Shown here in pieces: positions 1-9,584 of a stretch of DNA of 64,000 nucleotides; positions within the stretch are counted from its first letter, which is position 1, and every line of letters starts with the position of its first letter. The translations under genes and the position numbers were made by a program. The stretch covers positions 443,702 through 507,701 of the forward strand of contig NZ_CP059081.1 of NCBI RefSeq assembly GCF_015602705.1, written 5' to 3'. The notes under the pieces are model-generated. The model searched no databases, had not been told where the DNA came from, and saw nothing but the letters and a program-made list of their open reading frames with translations. Origin of the DNA: Acinetobacter lwoffii (GTDB lineage: Bacteria > Pseudomonadota > Gammaproteobacteria > Pseudomonadales > Moraxellaceae).

Positions 1-81
1 TCGATTGGCAAGTTGGGAATGCAGCACAATATCCTGTGTGGCATCCGCAGTTTTTTTAGCAATAACAATTGGTCTACCCAT
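1..81 (-). CDS. Unidentified protein, N-terminal part only
   Basis: The open frame begins with ATG at 81 on the minus strand and runs off the left edge. The first residues are MGRPIVIAKKTADATQ. An AGGAAA ribosome-binding site lies upstream of the ATG. The gene starts 18 bases after the stop of the cystathionine beta-lyase gene on the same strand, so the two are probably co-transcribed. The 27 visible residues are too few to recognise a family, and I assign no function. Confidence 0.6.
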   Translation of the reverse strand, partial: MGRPIVIAKKTADATQDIVLHSQLANR

Positions 82-99
82 AGCTTTTCCTGTTATTTA

Positions 100-1302
100 T
101 TATTCGTTTTTAAGTTTTTTCATTTGTTCTAGTGCATGCTGAATATCTTGAATCAAATCTTCCGGATATTCCAGTCCAATACAGAAACGAACCAGCAAGC
201 CGTCTTTTAAGTGTGAATGTTCCAGCACACGCATGTCTTTTAAGTTATATAGCATGACCAGACTGACAGGGCCACCCCAACTAAAGCCAAGCTTAAACAG
301 TTTTAAGCTATCACAGAAATTCCGGATATCCTGCATTACGTATGTGCTGTCAAAGATCACGCTGACCAGGCCGGCACTATCACCTTGCTTGCAAATTTCT
401 TTCCAGTACTGATGGCCTGCACTGTCCGGATCTGCAGGATGCAGCACCTGTACAAACTCGGTTTGCTGTTTAAGCCATGTCATTAATGTAAGCGCACTGT
501 TGGATTGATGTTGATATCGCAGTTGCATCGAAGCCAGACTGCGTTGTATCTGTGCCACATCATCACCAGAAACACTAATGCCCTGAATGGCATGTGCGCG
601 GAACAGTTTGTGATGCAGGGCCTTATCTCGCGTAACCACCGAGCCCATCAGAATATCACCCCCGCCGCTTGGATATTTGGTCAGTGCATGTACCGTCATA
701 TCTACACTTAAATGCTCTTCACTAAAATCAAAGGCATCAAAAGCCAGACCTGCGCCCCAGGTATTATCCAGCGCAGTAAGAATATTGTGTGCCTGAGCTT
801 TTTTCACTAAACCAGCCAGATCCGGAAATTCCAAGGTGACTGAGCCAGCAGCCTCGAGCCAGATCAGTTTGGCTTTATCTGTAGGCTGAAATGTATCAAG
901 CTCTATGGGATTGTAGACCTTAACCGTAATTCCATAACGCTTTTCCAGATTGCGTAAATGTTCCATGTTTGGACCATAGATATTGTCAGCCACCCAAACC
1001 TCATCTCCTTGGCTTAAAAAGCAAGAATTCACGAGATTAATCGCGGATAAACCACTCGGTGCGAGCAGGTGATATAAACCACCTTCGAGCTGTGCGATGT
1101 TATCGCCCAGCGTAAAGGTCGTAGGCGTGCCATGCGTGCCATAACTATAGTCATAGTCATCGGTCCAATGGCGATTAAACAGGGCATCGGTATTGTTAAA
1201 GATAATGGTCGATGCACGATAGAGGGGAGGTTGAATGGTGGAAATCGCTTGAGGAGCCTTTCGTGGTGCATGAATCAGGCGAGTTTGAGAGTCTTGTTTC
1301 AC
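100..1302 (-). CDS. metC: Cystathionine beta-lyase (PLP-dependent, Cys/Met metabolism family)
   Basis: This enzyme is expected to cleave cystathionine to homocysteine, pyruvate and ammonia in methionine synthesis, in the cytoplasm. The protein is about 400 residues, normal for the gamma-family of PLP enzymes. Visible family marks are the APSGLSA segment of the cofactor site, the LDNTWGAGLAFDAF segment with the conserved Asp, and ALTKYPSGGGDILMG, whose Lys should carry PLP. I start it at a GTG (1302-1300), giving MKQDSQTRLIH. A TTG eight codons upstream (1326) is also possible. Close relatives such as cystathionine gamma-lyase or methionine gamma-lyase share these motifs, so substrate choice is by family resemblance. 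It is transcribed away from the amidotransferase gene. Confidence 0.85.
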   Translation of the reverse strand: MKQDSQTRLIHAPRKAPQAISTIQPPLYRASTIIFNNTDALFNRHWTDDYDYSYGTHGTPTTFTLGDNIAQLEGGLYHLLAPSGLSAINLVNSCFLSQGDEVWVADNIYGPNMEHLRNLEKRYGITVKVYNPIELDTFQPTDKAKLIWLEAAGSVTLEFPDLAGLVKKAQAHNILTALDNTWGAGLAFDAFDFSEEHLSVDMTVHALTKYPSGGGDILMGSVVTRDKALHHKLFRAHAIQGISVSGDDVAQIQRSLASMQLRYQHQSNSALTLMTWLKQQTEFVQVLHPADPDSAGHQYWKEICKQGDSAGLVSVIFDSTYVMQDIRNFCDSLKLFKLGFSWGGPVSLVMLYNLKDMRVLEHSHLKDGLLVRFCIGLEYPEDLIQDIQHALEQMKKLKNE

Positions 1303-1465
1303 GTGAATGCGCTCAAATGTAATCAAATATTACTCTAGCTTAAGAGAATCTGTGACTCACTGCCAGTTACGTTGTGAATTGTTTAAAAACAACAAGTCTT
1401 ATAAAAAGTTGGCTTCATTTTTGCAAAACCTAAATCTATATAGCTAAAAAAATAGGTTGAGGAGC

Positions 1466-2200
1466 ATGAAGTCGCATTTAAAAGTGCATTATTTTCAGCA
1501 TATTGCTGGTGAAGGTTTTGGTAGTTGTTATGAATTTTTAAAGCAGCATCAGGCGCACATTACAGCGACTGAATTTTTTGCTTTACCCGTGGATCGACCG
1601 CTGGAGATCGAGGCGCTGCCTGCAGTGGAAGAGGTGGATTTGCTGATCATTATGGGGGGAACCATGAGTGTGAATGATGAAGCAAATTTCCCTTGGTTAA
1701 AAATAGAAAAACGCTGGTTGCGTCGCTATCTTTCGCATGGCAAACCGGCAATTGGCCTGTGTCTGGGTGGGCAGTTGATTGCAAATGCTTTGGGTGCAGG
1801 TGTTAGTCGCAATCCAGAACAGGAATTGGGGTGGACCACGGTGCACAGAGTGGCGAATCTACCAGAGACGTGTTTTAGCCTGCCGGAGCAGTTTAATATT
1901 CTGCAATGGCACAATGAAACATTTGAATTGCCTAAAGGGGCAGTCCATCTGGCAGAAAATGAAGCCTGTCGTAATCAGATGTACCAGTTGGGTAGAAATG
2001 TATTGGGCTTCCAGTTTCATCCGGAAATTACCCCAGAAACACTCGAATTGTTTTTAGAAAATGAAGGAGAGCTTGCACAATTTTCAGGAAAATATGTGCA
2101 AAATTTATTTGAATTAAAAAAAACCACGAAGCAAAAATTTATTGAAGGAAATCAGATATTAAATCGTGCTATAGAATATGTTTTGGCAAAAACTGCCTAA
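1466..2200 (+). CDS. Class-I glutamine amidotransferase (GATase1) domain protein
   Basis: A free-standing GATase1 domain of 244 residues. The nucleophile elbow GLCLGGQL contains the catalytic Cys, and the FQFHPEITPE segment supplies the His-Glu pair, so the triad is complete. IMGGTMSVND near residue 65 resembles the oxyanion region of GMP-synthase-type amidotransferases. Such stand-alone proteins are often annotated as GMP-synthase-like, but their acceptor substrate is usually unknown. I use ATG 1466; a TTG at 1457 in the same frame lies inside the ribosome-binding region. It is divergent from metC across a 160-base spacer. Confidence 0.8.
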   Translation: MKSHLKVHYFQHIAGEGFGSCYEFLKQHQAHITATEFFALPVDRPLEIEALPAVEEVDLLIIMGGTMSVNDEANFPWLKIEKRWLRRYLSHGKPAIGLCLGGQLIANALGAGVSRNPEQELGWTTVHRVANLPETCFSLPEQFNILQWHNETFELPKGAVHLAENEACRNQMYQLGRNVLGFQFHPEITPETLELFLENEGELAQFSGKYVQNLFELKKTTKQKFIEGNQILNRAIEYVLAKTA

Positions 2201-2266
2201 TATTTACACAATAAACTATTGTTTTAAGTCATAAATTGAAAACTTGGATAAAACCATAAAAGAGAT

Positions 2267-2295
2267 TTGCTTATGCATTAAACAATGGCTATAAT
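2267..2295 (+). promoter_or_regulatory. Sigma-70 promoter of the S10 ribosomal operon
   Basis: TTGCTT at 2267-2272 and a perfect TATAAT at 2290-2295 are separated by exactly 17 bases. The start of transcription should lie near 2302, leaving a leader of about 170 bases before rpsJ. The position, immediately ahead of the long ribosomal gene block, supports the assignment. Confidence 0.8.
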
Positions 2296-2392
2296 AAGCG
2301 ACCCTTCAATAGGAAGGGGGTTAACTGCGAATAAAGTAGTTAACTATCGTTACAGTCGTGGCATCGATCATGACCTTAGTGATATTTCACTG

Positions 2393-2437
2393 CTCTTGAC
2401 ACTTGCCCACATAAAGTGGGGTGAGATGCGTCAAGAG
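2393..2437 (+). promoter_or_regulatory. Leader hairpin ahead of rpsJ, candidate autoregulatory element
   Basis: CTCTTGAC (2393-2400) pairs with GTCAAGAG (2430-2437), and inside it CCCAC (2406-2410) pairs with GTGGG (2416-2420) over an ATAAA loop. In Escherichia coli the S10 leader is the target of L4-mediated attenuation and translational repression. A comparable role here is an inference from position and structure; I did not see the E. coli sequence itself. Confidence 0.55.
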
Positions 2438-2472
2438 TGATTCTTTATATATTTGGCTTGGAGTTTACTGGT

Positions 2473-2784
2473 ATGTCTAACCAGAGAATTCGTATCCGTC
2501 TTAAGTCTTTTGATCATCGCCTGATTGATCAATCAGCTCAAGAAATCGTAGAAACCGCAAAACGTACTGGCGCACAAGTGTGTGGTCCAATTCCAATGCC
2601 AACACGCATTGAACGTTTTAACGTTTTAACATCACCACACGTAAACAAAGACGCGCGTGACCAGTACGAAATCCGTACTTACAAGCGTTTGATCGACATC
2701 GTTCAACCTACAGACAAAACTGTAGATGCATTGATGAAGTTAGATCTTGCAGCTGGTGTTGATGTTCAGATCGCATTGGGTTAA
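2473..2784 (+). CDS. rpsJ: 30S ribosomal protein S10 (NusE)
   Basis: A 103-residue S10 beginning [20 protein letters not shown], the usual length. S10 sits in the 30S head and, as NusE with NusB, also serves in transcription antitermination. The start is ATG 2473, preceded by TTGGAG at 2458-2463. An in-frame GTG at 2437 would add twelve residues not found in the family and would lie inside the leader hairpin. It is the first gene of the S10 operon. Confidence 0.97.
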
Positions 2785-2844
2785 GGCTTTCGGGTTAATT
2801 AACACTCTAAGTTAATTAGGCCGCTTTTTTAGAGGTTTATGCAC

Positions 2845-3483
2845 ATGGCTATTGGTTTAGTCGGTCGCAAGTGCGGTATGACACGTATCTTTACAGATGC
2901 TGGTGTTTCTGTGCCTGTTACAGTGATTGAGGTTGATCCTAACCGCATCACTCAAATCAAAACGCTTGAAACTGATGGTTATCAAGCGATTCAAATCACT
3001 ACTGGTGAACGTCGCGAATCTCGCGTAACTAACGCTCAGAAAGGCCACTTCGCGAAAGCGGGTGTTGCAGCTGGTCGTCTAGTTCAAGAATTCCGTGCTA
3101 CAGAAGCTGATCTTGAAGGTCGTGAAGTTGGTGGTACGCTTACCGTTGAATTGTTCCAGGTTGGTCAAGTTGTTGACGTAACTGGTCAATCTAAAGGTAA
3201 AGGTTTCCAAGGTGGTGTTAAGCGTTGGAACTTCCGTACGCAAGATGCAACTCACGGTAACTCAGTTTCTCACCGTGTTTTAGGTTCTACTGGTCAAAAC
3301 CAGACTCCTGGTCGCGTATTCAAAGGCAAAAAAATGGCTGGCCATTTAGGTGCTGAACGCGTAACTACACAGGGTCTTGAGATCGTTGCTATCGACACAG
3401 AACGTTCAGTTCTAGTTGTTAAAGGCGCGGTTCCTGGTGCTACTGGTGGCGACGTAATCGTTCGTCCTACGATCAAGGCCTGA
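2845..3483 (+). CDS. rplC: 50S ribosomal protein L3
   Basis: L3 of 212 residues beginning [16 protein letters not shown]. It binds the 3' region of 23S rRNA and reaches toward the peptidyl transferase centre. The [18 protein letters not shown] segment carries the Gln that PrmB methylates in enterobacteria. The ATG at 2845 is preferred over ATG 2839 because AGAGG (2831-2835) stands nine bases before it. Sixty bases separate it from rpsJ. Confidence 0.96.
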   Translation: MAIGLVGRKCGMTRIFTDAGVSVPVTVIEVDPNRITQIKTLETDGYQAIQITTGERRESRVTNAQKGHFAKAGVAAGRLVQEFRATEADLEGREVGGTLTVELFQVGQVVDVTGQSKGKGFQGGVKRWNFRTQDATHGNSVSHRVLGSTGQNQTPGRVFKGKKMAGHLGAERVTTQGLEIVAIDTERSVLVVKGAVPGATGGDVIVRPTIKA

Positions 3484-3494
3484 GGGGAAATAAC

Positions 3495-4097
3495 GTGAAT
3501 TTAAATACTGTTTCCGGCTCTGCTGTTGAATTATCAGAAGTTGCGTTCGGTCGTGAATTTAATGAAGCTCTTGTTCACCAAGTGGTTACAGCTTATTTAG
3601 CTGGTGGCCGTCAAGGTTCAAAAGCTCAGAAATCACGTGCAGACGTTTCTGGCGGTGGTCGCAAGCCATTCCGTCAAAAAGGTACTGGCCGCGCTCGTGC
3701 TGGTTCTATTCGTAGCCCAATCTGGGTTGGCGGTGGTAAAACTTTTGCTGCTCGTCCACAAGACTGGTCTCAAAAAGTAAACCGTAAAATGTACCGCGGT
3801 GCTATGCAATGCATCCTAGCTGAACTTGTTCGTCAAGATCGCTTAGTTTTAGTTGAAGAGTTTGCTGTTGCAGCTCCAAAAACTAAAGAATTGCTTGCAA
3901 AACTTAACGACTTGAATGCGACTCGCGCATTGATCGTTACTGATGCTGTTGATGAGAACCTGTATCTTGCTGCGCGCAACATTCCACACGTTGATGTGGT
4001 TGATGCTGCTGCAATCGATCCGGTTAGCTTGATTGCGTTCGACAAAGTTGTTATGTCTGTAGCTGCTGCTAAGAAAATTGAGGTAGAACTCGGATGA
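3495..4097 (+). CDS. rplD: 50S ribosomal protein L4
   Basis: L4 of 200 residues starting at a GTG (3495) behind GAGGGG. The globular domain and the extended loop with [23 protein letters not shown], which lines the exit tunnel, are present. In E. coli L4 represses its own operon through the S10 leader, so it is the likely effector for the leader hairpin upstream of rpsJ. The stop overlaps the rplW start by four bases. Confidence 0.96.
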   Translation: MNLNTVSGSAVELSEVAFGREFNEALVHQVVTAYLAGGRQGSKAQKSRADVSGGGRKPFRQKGTGRARAGSIRSPIWVGGGKTFAARPQDWSQKVNRKMYRGAMQCILAELVRQDRLVLVEEFAVAAPKTKELLAKLNDLNATRALIVTDAVDENLYLAARNIPHVDVVDAAAIDPVSLIAFDKVVMSVAAAKKIEVELG

Positions 4098-4414
4098 ACA
4101 ACGAACGTATCTATCAAGTCCTGCAAGGACCTGTATTCTCAGAAAAAGCACAAGTTTTAGGTGAAACTGCTGGTGTTCAAGTGTTTAAAGTTGCATTAAA
4201 TGCAAACAAGCTTGAAATCAAAAAAGCAGTGGAACAACTCTTTGGTGTGGAAGTTGTTAAAGTTAACACGACTATCACTAAAGGTAAGTCTAAACGCTTT
4301 GGTAAAACATTAGGACGTCGTTCTGATGTTAAAAAAGCATACGTCACCCTGAAAGCTGGCCAAGATGTTGAAATGGCTGACTTGGGCGATACCGCTGAAA
4401 GCACAGCGGAATAA
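4094..4414 (+). CDS. rplW: 50S ribosomal protein L23
   Basis: L23 of 106 residues, translationally coupled to rplD through an ATGA overlap. It lies at the polypeptide exit and is the known docking site for trigger factor and SRP. The conserved central part with [23 protein letters not shown] is clear; the short acidic C-terminal extension (DTAESTAE) is a mild lineage peculiarity. Confidence 0.96.
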   Translation: MNNERIYQVLQGPVFSEKAQVLGETAGVQVFKVALNANKLEIKKAVEQLFGVEVVKVNTTITKGKSKRFGKTLGRRSDVKKAYVTLKAGQDVEMADLGDTAESTAE

Positions 4415-4425
4415 GGACGAGAATT

Positions 4426-5250
4426 ATGCCTATTCAAAAATGTAAGCCAACGTCTCCAGGACGTCGCTTTGTAGAGAAAGTGGTTCACGATCACCTTCAC
4501 AAAGGCGCACCATACTCTCCGTTGGTTGAAGCTAAAAAACGTACTGGCGGCCGTAATAATAACGGTCACATCACGACTCGTCACGTTGGTGGCGGTCACA
4601 AGCAGCACTACCGTCTAGTTGATTTTAAACGTAACAAAGATGGTATTCCTGCAACTGTAGAGCGTATCGAATACGATCCTAACCGTACTGCACACATTGC
4701 ACTTGTATTGTATGCTGATGGTGAGCGTCGTTATATCATCGCTCCTAAAGGCCTTCGCGCTGGCGATAAAGTACAGTCTGGTAACGATGCTCCAATTCGT
4801 CCAGGTAACTGCTTGCCGCTTCGCAACATGCCTATCGGTTCTACTCTTCACAACATCGAACTTAAAATCGGTAAAGGCGCGCAGTTAGCTCGTTCAGCTG
4901 GTACTTCAGTTCAGCTGTTGGGTCGTGACGGTTCTTACGCTATCGTTCGTCTGCGTTCAGGCGAGATGCGTAAAATTCACGTTGAATGCCGTGCTGTGTT
5001 AGGTGAAGTATCTAACTCAGAAAGCAACCTTCGTTCACTAGGTAAAGCTGGTGCATCACGCTGGCGTGGTGTTCGTCCTACCGTTCGTGGTATGGCGATG
5101 AACCCAGTTGACCATCCACATGGTGGTGGTGAAGGGCGTAACAAAGGTATTCAACCTGTAAGCCCATGGGGTCAAAAAGCTAAAGGGTACAAGACACGTA
5201 CCAATAAGCGTACGACTAAGATGATTATTCGCGACCGTCGCGTTAAGTAA
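4426..5250 (+). CDS. rplB: 50S ribosomal protein L2
   Basis: Full-length L2 of 274 residues, required for subunit association and peptidyl transfer. The OB-fold and SH3-like domains are intact, and the C-terminal [14 protein letters not shown] segment contains the invariant His near the catalytic centre. A GGACGAG sequence just upstream of ATG 4426 serves as ribosome-binding site. Eleven bases separate it from rplW. Confidence 0.97.
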   Translation: MPIQKCKPTSPGRRFVEKVVHDHLHKGAPYSPLVEAKKRTGGRNNNGHITTRHVGGGHKQHYRLVDFKRNKDGIPATVERIEYDPNRTAHIALVLYADGERRYIIAPKGLRAGDKVQSGNDAPIRPGNCLPLRNMPIGSTLHNIELKIGKGAQLARSAGTSVQLLGRDGSYAIVRLRSGEMRKIHVECRAVLGEVSNSESNLRSLGKAGASRWRGVRPTVRGMAMNPVDHPHGGGEGRNKGIQPVSPWGQKAKGYKTRTNKRTTKMIIRDRRVK

Positions 5251-5269
5251 CAAGTAAAGGAATCTGACA

Positions 5270-5545
5270 ATGCCTCGTTCTCTGAAAAAAGGCCCATTCG
5301 TCGATGCGCACTTGTTCGCTAAGGTTGAAGCGGCTATCGCGGCTAATAACCGTAAGCCGATCAAAACTTGGTCGCGTCGTTCGATGATCCTCCCGGATTT
5401 TGTTGGTTTAACAATTTCTGTACACAATGGCCGTAACCACGTTCCTGTGATCGTTTCTGAGCACATGGTTGGTCACAAGCTTGGTGAATTTGCACCAACT
5501 CGTACCTATCGCGGTCACGGTGTTGACAAGAAATCTAAACGTTAA
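5270..5545 (+). CDS. rpsS: 30S ribosomal protein S19
   Basis: S19 of 91 residues beginning [15 protein letters not shown], the typical length. It forms a complex with S13 in the 30S head and touches the A-site tRNA region. [13 protein letters not shown], a hallmark of the family, is near the C-terminus. AAAGGAA precedes the ATG. Confidence 0.97.
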   Translation: MPRSLKKGPFVDAHLFAKVEAAIAANNRKPIKTWSRRSMILPDFVGLTISVHNGRNHVPVIVSEHMVGHKLGEFAPTRTYRGHGVDKKSKR

Positions 5546-5553
5546 TGGGTGCT

Positions 5554-5886
5554 ATGATGGAAGTAACTGCTAAATTACGCGGTGCCGCTATCTCGGCACA
5601 AAAAGCTCGTTTGGTTGCAGATCTTATCCGCGGCAAATCTGTTGCGCACGCTCTTAACATCCTTAACTTCAGCAACAAAAAAGCTGCAGTTCTAGTTAAG
5701 AAAGCGTTGGAATCTGCGATTGCAAACGCTGAACACAATAACAGTTTAGATGTAGACGACCTTAAAGTTTCTACGATCTACGTTGATGAAGGCATGAGCC
5801 TGAAACGTATTATGCCACGTGCTAAAGGCCGTGCAGATCGTATTACTAAGCGTACTTGTCACATCACCGTTAAGGTAGGGGTTTGA
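5554..5886 (+). CDS. rplV: 50S ribosomal protein L22
   Basis: L22 of 110 residues. The beta-hairpin with [17 protein letters not shown], which lines the exit tunnel near the macrolide site, is intact. ATGs occur at 5545, 5554 and 5557 in one frame. I choose 5554, since 5545 overlaps the rpsS stop (TAATG) and would add GA-type residues not expected in the family. Translational coupling to rpsS is likely. Confidence 0.93.
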
Positions 5887-5887
5887 T

Positions 5888-6640
5888 ATGGGTCAGAAGG
5901 TTCATCCAATCGGTATCCGCCTAGGTGTTGTGAAACGTCATAACGCTAACTGGTATGCGAATCCGAAACAATACGCTGAATACTTGCTTAAAGATCTTCA
6001 AGTTCGTGAGTTTTTGATCAAAAAACTTAAAAACGCGATGATCAGCAACATTCTTATCGAACGCCCTACAGGCGCTGCTAAAGTAACTATTAGCACTGCT
6101 CGTCCAGGTATCGTAATCGGTAAAAAAGGCGAAGATATTGAGAAACTACAACGCGAATTGACATCTATCATGGGTGTTCCTGCGCAAGTAAGTATCAATG
6201 AAATTGATCGTCCAGACTTAGACGCGCGTCTAGTTGCTGAAGCTATCGCTTCTCAATTAGAAAAACGTGTAATGTTCCGTCGTGCTATGAAGCGTGCGGT
6301 ACAAAACACAATGCGTGCTGGTGCTAAAGGTATCAAAGTAGAAGTTTCAGGCCGTTTAGGTGGTGCTGAGATTGCTCGTACTGAGTGGTATCGTGAAGGT
6401 CGTGTACCTCTACATACGCTTCGTGCAGATATCGACTATGCGACTATGCGTGCTGAGACTACTTACGGTACGATCGGTGTTAAAGTTTGGATCTTCCGTG
6501 GTGAGATCTTGGGCGGCATGAAACAAGTCATGAACCCAGCTCCAGCAGAAGAGCGTCCAGCTAAACGCGGTCGTGGTCGTGGTGAAGGTCAAGAGCGTCG
6601 TGGTCGTCGCAATGATCGTTCTGCTGAAAAAGGAGAATAA
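5888..6640 (+). CDS. rpsC: 30S ribosomal protein S3
   Basis: S3 of 250 residues beginning [14 protein letters not shown]. The KH domain carries the GKKG loop ([11 protein letters not shown]), and the C-terminal domain has the conserved [19 protein letters not shown]. The last 35 residues form an Arg/Gly/Glu-rich tail typical of gammaproteobacterial S3. It contributes to the mRNA entry helicase with S4 and S5. It starts one base after the rplV stop. Confidence 0.97.
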   Translation: MGQKVHPIGIRLGVVKRHNANWYANPKQYAEYLLKDLQVREFLIKKLKNAMISNILIERPTGAAKVTISTARPGIVIGKKGEDIEKLQRELTSIMGVPAQVSINEIDRPDLDARLVAEAIASQLEKRVMFRRAMKRAVQNTMRAGAKGIKVEVSGRLGGAEIARTEWYREGRVPLHTLRADIDYATMRAETTYGTIGVKVWIFRGEILGGMKQVMNPAPAEERPAKRGRGRGEGQERRGRRNDRSAEKGE

Positions 6641-6643
6641 TCC

Positions 6644-7057
6644 ATGTTGCAACCTAAGCGTACTAAATTCCGTAAAGTGCAGAAAGGCCGTAACACTGGT
6701 CTAGCACACCGCGGTAGCACAGTATCTTTCGGTACTATTGCACTTAAATCAGTTGAACGTGGTCAAATGACTGCGCGTCAAATTGAAGCAGCGCGTCGTA
6801 CAATTAGCCGTCGTATTAAGCGTGGTGGTAAGATCTTTATCCGTGTATTCCCGGACAAGCCGATTACTTCTAAGCCTCTTGAAGTGCGTATGGGTAAAGG
6901 TAAAGGTTCTGTGGAATATTGGGTTTGCCAAATCAAACCAGGTAAAGTCTTGTACGAAATTGATGGTGTTAACGAAGAATTGGCTCGCGAAGCGTTTACG
7001 CTTGCAGCAGCTAAGCTTCCGTTTAAAACCGCTATCGTGACTCGGACGGTAATGTAA
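6644..7057 (+). CDS. rplP: 50S ribosomal protein L16
   Basis: L16 of 137 residues beginning [17 protein letters not shown]. It organises the A-site side of the peptidyl transferase centre. AAAGGAG precedes the start by a few bases. The stop overlaps the rpmC start (TAATG). Confidence 0.97.
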   Translation: MLQPKRTKFRKVQKGRNTGLAHRGSTVSFGTIALKSVERGQMTARQIEAARRTISRRIKRGGKIFIRVFPDKPITSKPLEVRMGKGKGSVEYWVCQIKPGKVLYEIDGVNEELAREAFTLAAAKLPFKTAIVTRTVM

Positions 7058-7254
7058 TGAAAACTAAAGATCTACGTGAAAAGTCGGTAGAAGAGTTGAC
7101 AGCTTTGCTTGATGAGCAACAGCTTAACCAATTCCGTCTTCGTATGGCGAAAGCAACTGGTCAATTGGGTAAATCGCATGAAGTTGCACTTACTCGTCAG
7201 ACTATTGCTCGTATTAAGACCCTCCTTACCGAAAAACAGGGGAACGGACAATGA
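7057..7254 (+). CDS. rpmC: 50S ribosomal protein L29
   Basis: L29 of 65 residues, two helices ([14 protein letters not shown] and a second with [12 protein letters not shown]). It lies near the exit tunnel next to L23. It overlaps rplP by one base and rpsQ by four, showing tight translational coupling. Confidence 0.95.
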   Translation: MKTKDLREKSVEELTALLDEQQLNQFRLRMAKATGQLGKSHEVALTRQTIARIKTLLTEKQGNGQ

Positions 7255-7508
7255 GTGATAAAACAGTCCGCACGTTAACTGGCAAAGTTGTAAGCGACAA
7301 GATGGATAAATCTATCGTTGTTCTTATTGAACGCCAAGTTCAACACCCGTTGTATGGCAAATTAATCCGCCGTTCAACAAAATTACATGCTCATGATGAG
7401 AACAACACAGCGAAAGCTGGTGATGTTGTAACCATTAAAGAAAGCCGCCCAATTTCTAAAACTAAGTCTTGGACTCTAGTTGAAGTTGTTGAAGCAGCTG
7501 CTGAGTAA
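7251..7508 (+). CDS. rpsQ: 30S ribosomal protein S17
   Basis: S17 of 85 residues, an OB-fold primary binder of 16S rRNA. The family signatures [13 protein letters not shown] and [13 protein letters not shown] are visible. It begins inside the rpmC stop (ATGA) and is followed by a 91-base gap, the largest interruption between rpsQ and rplF. Confidence 0.96.
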   Translation: MSDKTVRTLTGKVVSDKMDKSIVVLIERQVQHPLYGKLIRRSTKLHAHDENNTAKAGDVVTIKESRPISKTKSWTLVEVVEAAAE

Positions 7509-7529
7509 TTAACGTTCTTGTTGCATCAT

Positions 7530-7573
7530 CGGTCAATTTCGAGTACTCTTTGAGCCTTTCGAAATTTCGACCG
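7530..7573 (+). promoter_or_regulatory. Stem-loop in the rpsQ-rplN spacer, function unknown
   Basis: CGGTC (7530-7534) pairs with GACCG (7569-7573), and an inner TTTCGA pairs with TCGAAA. This is the junction between the S10 and spc blocks, where E. coli has an extra promoter. I see no convincing -35/-10 pair here. The hairpin lacks a U-run, so it is not a plain terminator. Processing or regulation is possible. Confidence 0.35.
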
Positions 7574-7599
7574 GTGTTGCTCGGTTTTGGAGTAGGGCA

Positions 7600-7968
7600 A
7601 TGATTCAGACCGAAACTATGCTCGACGTAGCAGACAACAGTGGTGCACGCCGCGTACAATGTATTAAAGTACTTGGTGGCTCGCATCGTCGTTATGCTTC
7701 TGTTGGCGACATTATTAAAGTTACTGTAAAAGAAGCAATTCCACGCGCACGTGTTAAAAAAGGTGACGTGATGAATGCGGTTGTGGTTCGTACAAAATTC
7801 GGTATCCGTCGTGCAGACGGTTCAGTGATTCGTTTCGACGATAACGCTGCTGTTATTTTGAACAACAACAAAGCGCCGATTGCAACTCGTATTTTCGGAC
7901 CAGTGACTCGTGAACTTCGTACTGAACAGTTCATGAAAATTATTTCATTGGCTCCTGAAGTTCTATAA
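7600..7968 (+). CDS. rplN: 50S ribosomal protein L14
   Basis: L14 of 122 residues beginning [17 protein letters not shown], the standard length. It forms part of the intersubunit surface with L19 and is the binding site for the silencing factor RsfS. A GGAGTAGGG ribosome-binding region lies before the ATG. It is the first gene of the spc block. Confidence 0.97.
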   Translation: MIQTETMLDVADNSGARRVQCIKVLGGSHRRYASVGDIIKVTVKEAIPRARVKKGDVMNAVVVRTKFGIRRADGSVIRFDDNAAVILNNNKAPIATRIFGPVTRELRTEQFMKIISLAPEVL

Positions 7969-7977
7969 GAGGCGATC

Positions 7978-8295
7978 ATGGCTAAGATTAAAAAAGGCGA
8001 TCAAGTAATTGTGATCGCAGGTAAAGAAAAAGGCAAACAGGGTACTGTTCTGTCTGTTTCTAATGACCGTGTTAAGGTTGAAGGCCTTAACTTGGTGAAG
8101 AAGCATCAGAAGCCGAACCGTGCTACAGGCGCTGAAGGTAGCGTTGTAACTCAGGAAGCTTCGCTTCATATTTCAAACGTGGCAGTTTTTAATGCTACAA
8201 CCCAAAAGGCTGACCGTGTTGGTTACCAAGTGATTGATGGCGTGAAAACTCGCGTATTCAAATCAAATGGTGAATCAGTGGCGGTAGCGAAGTAA
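7978..8295 (+). CDS. rplX: 50S ribosomal protein L24
   Basis: L24 of 105 residues with an N-terminal KOW motif (KIKKGDQVIVIAGKEKGKQG). It is an assembly initiator for the large subunit. GAGGCGATC precedes the ATG and nine bases separate it from rplN. Confidence 0.96.
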   Translation: MAKIKKGDQVIVIAGKEKGKQGTVLSVSNDRVKVEGLNLVKKHQKPNRATGAEGSVVTQEASLHISNVAVFNATTQKADRVGYQVIDGVKTRVFKSNGESVAVAK

Positions 8296-8311
8296 TAGGT
8301 TGATATAGGCC

Positions 8312-8848
8312 ATGGCCAGACTTAAAACACGTTACAACGACGAACTTAAAGCTCAATTACAAGAAGTATTGGGCGTTAAGAATGTGATGGAGATTCCTCG
8401 CATCACTAAAATCACGATCAACATGGGTGTTGGCGCAGCTGCTGCCGACAAAAAACTCCTTGATGGTGCTCTTTCAGATATGCAAGCTATCGCTGGTCAA
8501 AAACCAGTACTTACGTTAGCTCGTAAATCAATCGCTGGTTTTAAAATCCGTGATGGTTGGCCGATCGGTTGTAAAGTTACTTTACGCGGCGAACGTATGT
8601 ACGAATTCTTGGACCGTTTGATCTCGATTGCGATCCCTCGTATCCGTGACTTCCGTGGTTTCTCTGCGAAATCATTCGACGGTCGTGGTAACTACTCAAT
8701 GGGTCTTAAGGAACAAATCATGTTCCCTGAAATCGATTTTGACAAGATTGATCGTATTCGTGGTATGGATATTACCATTACTACGACTGCTCGCACCGAT
8801 GACGAAGGCCGTGCGCTTATGCGTGCATTCGGCTTCCCGTTCAAATAA
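8312..8848 (+). CDS. rplE: 50S ribosomal protein L5
   Basis: L5 of 178 residues, which binds 5S rRNA and contacts P-site tRNA. Signatures [11 protein letters not shown] and the C-terminal [15 protein letters not shown] are present. In E. coli the S8 repressor site covers the rplE start, but I could not confirm such a structure here. Confidence 0.97.
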   Translation: MARLKTRYNDELKAQLQEVLGVKNVMEIPRITKITINMGVGAAAADKKLLDGALSDMQAIAGQKPVLTLARKSIAGFKIRDGWPIGCKVTLRGERMYEFLDRLISIAIPRIRDFRGFSAKSFDGRGNYSMGLKEQIMFPEIDFDKIDRIRGMDITITTTARTDDEGRALMRAFGFPFK

Positions 8849-8857
8849 GAGGTCGAT

Positions 8858-9163
8858 ATGGCTAAGAAAGGTATGATTAATCGCGAATTGAAACGCGAAG
8901 CTACTGTTGCTAAATACGCTGCAAAACGTGCTGAATTAAAAGCTGTTATTGCAAACGTAAATGCATCAGACGAAGAACGTTTCGAAGCGATGATGAAATT
9001 ACAAGCATTACCACGTAATGCATCTCCAGTACGTCTACGTAACCGTTGTGGTTTAACTGGTCGTCCTCATGGTTACTTCCGTAAGTTCGGTTTAAGCCGT
9101 AACAAATTACGTGAAACAGTAATGCAAGGTGATGTACCTGGCGTTGTTAAGGCAAGCTGGTAA
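8858..9163 (+). CDS. rpsN: 30S ribosomal protein S14 (zinc-independent form)
   Basis: S14 of 101 residues. It is the long form lacking the CxxC zinc-binding pairs; only one Cys is seen in [19 protein letters not shown]. It sits in the 30S head near S10 and S19. GAGGTCGAT precedes the ATG. Confidence 0.96.
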   Translation: MAKKGMINRELKREATVAKYAAKRAELKAVIANVNASDEERFEAMMKLQALPRNASPVRLRNRCGLTGRPHGYFRKFGLSRNKLRETVMQGDVPGVVKASW

Positions 9164-9175
9164 GGAGCACTATAG

Positions 9176-9571
9176 ATGAGTATGCAAGATACCGTTGCCG
9201 ACATGCTAACACGTGTTCGTAACGCACAAATGGCAAAGAAACAAACTGTTTCTATGCCTAATTCTAAGTTGAAAGTAGCAATTGCTAACTTACTTCAACA
9301 AGAAGGTTATATTTCAAACGTAGAAGTTGCGGATGCTGAAGGCAAACCAACTCTTACTTTGACTTTAAAGTATTTCGAAGGCAAACCAGTTATCGAAACT
9401 GTGAAGCGCGTAAGCCGTCCAGGTCTACGTCAGTATCGCGGTAAAGATGCACTTCCTAGCGTTAAGCAAGGTTTAGGTATTGCAATTGTTTCTACAAGCA
9501 AAGGCATCATGACTGATCGCGCTGCACGTGCTGCAGGCGTTGGTGGTGAAGTTATTGCTTTTGTTTCTTAA
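9176..9571 (+). CDS. rpsH: 30S ribosomal protein S8
   Basis: S8 of 131 residues beginning [18 protein letters not shown]. It binds helix 21 of 16S rRNA, and in enterobacteria it is the translational repressor of the spc operon. The C-terminal [20 protein letters not shown] motif is intact. TAAGGAGCA precedes the start. Confidence 0.97.
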   Translation: MSMQDTVADMLTRVRNAQMAKKQTVSMPNSKLKVAIANLLQQEGYISNVEVADAEGKPTLTLTLKYFEGKPVIETVKRVSRPGLRQYRGKDALPSVKQGLGIAIVSTSKGIMTDRAARAAGVGGEVIAFVS

Positions 9572-9584
9572 TAGGTGATTCCTC

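Noticed and set aside
2437-2472. GTG extension of rpsJ
   Set aside because: It adds twelve residues not found in S10 and overlaps the leader hairpin; ATG 2473 has the better ribosome-binding site.
7509-7599. Promoter for the spc block
   Set aside because: TTGCAT at 7521 lacks a good -10 partner (TACTCT only 3 of 6), so I list only the hairpin.
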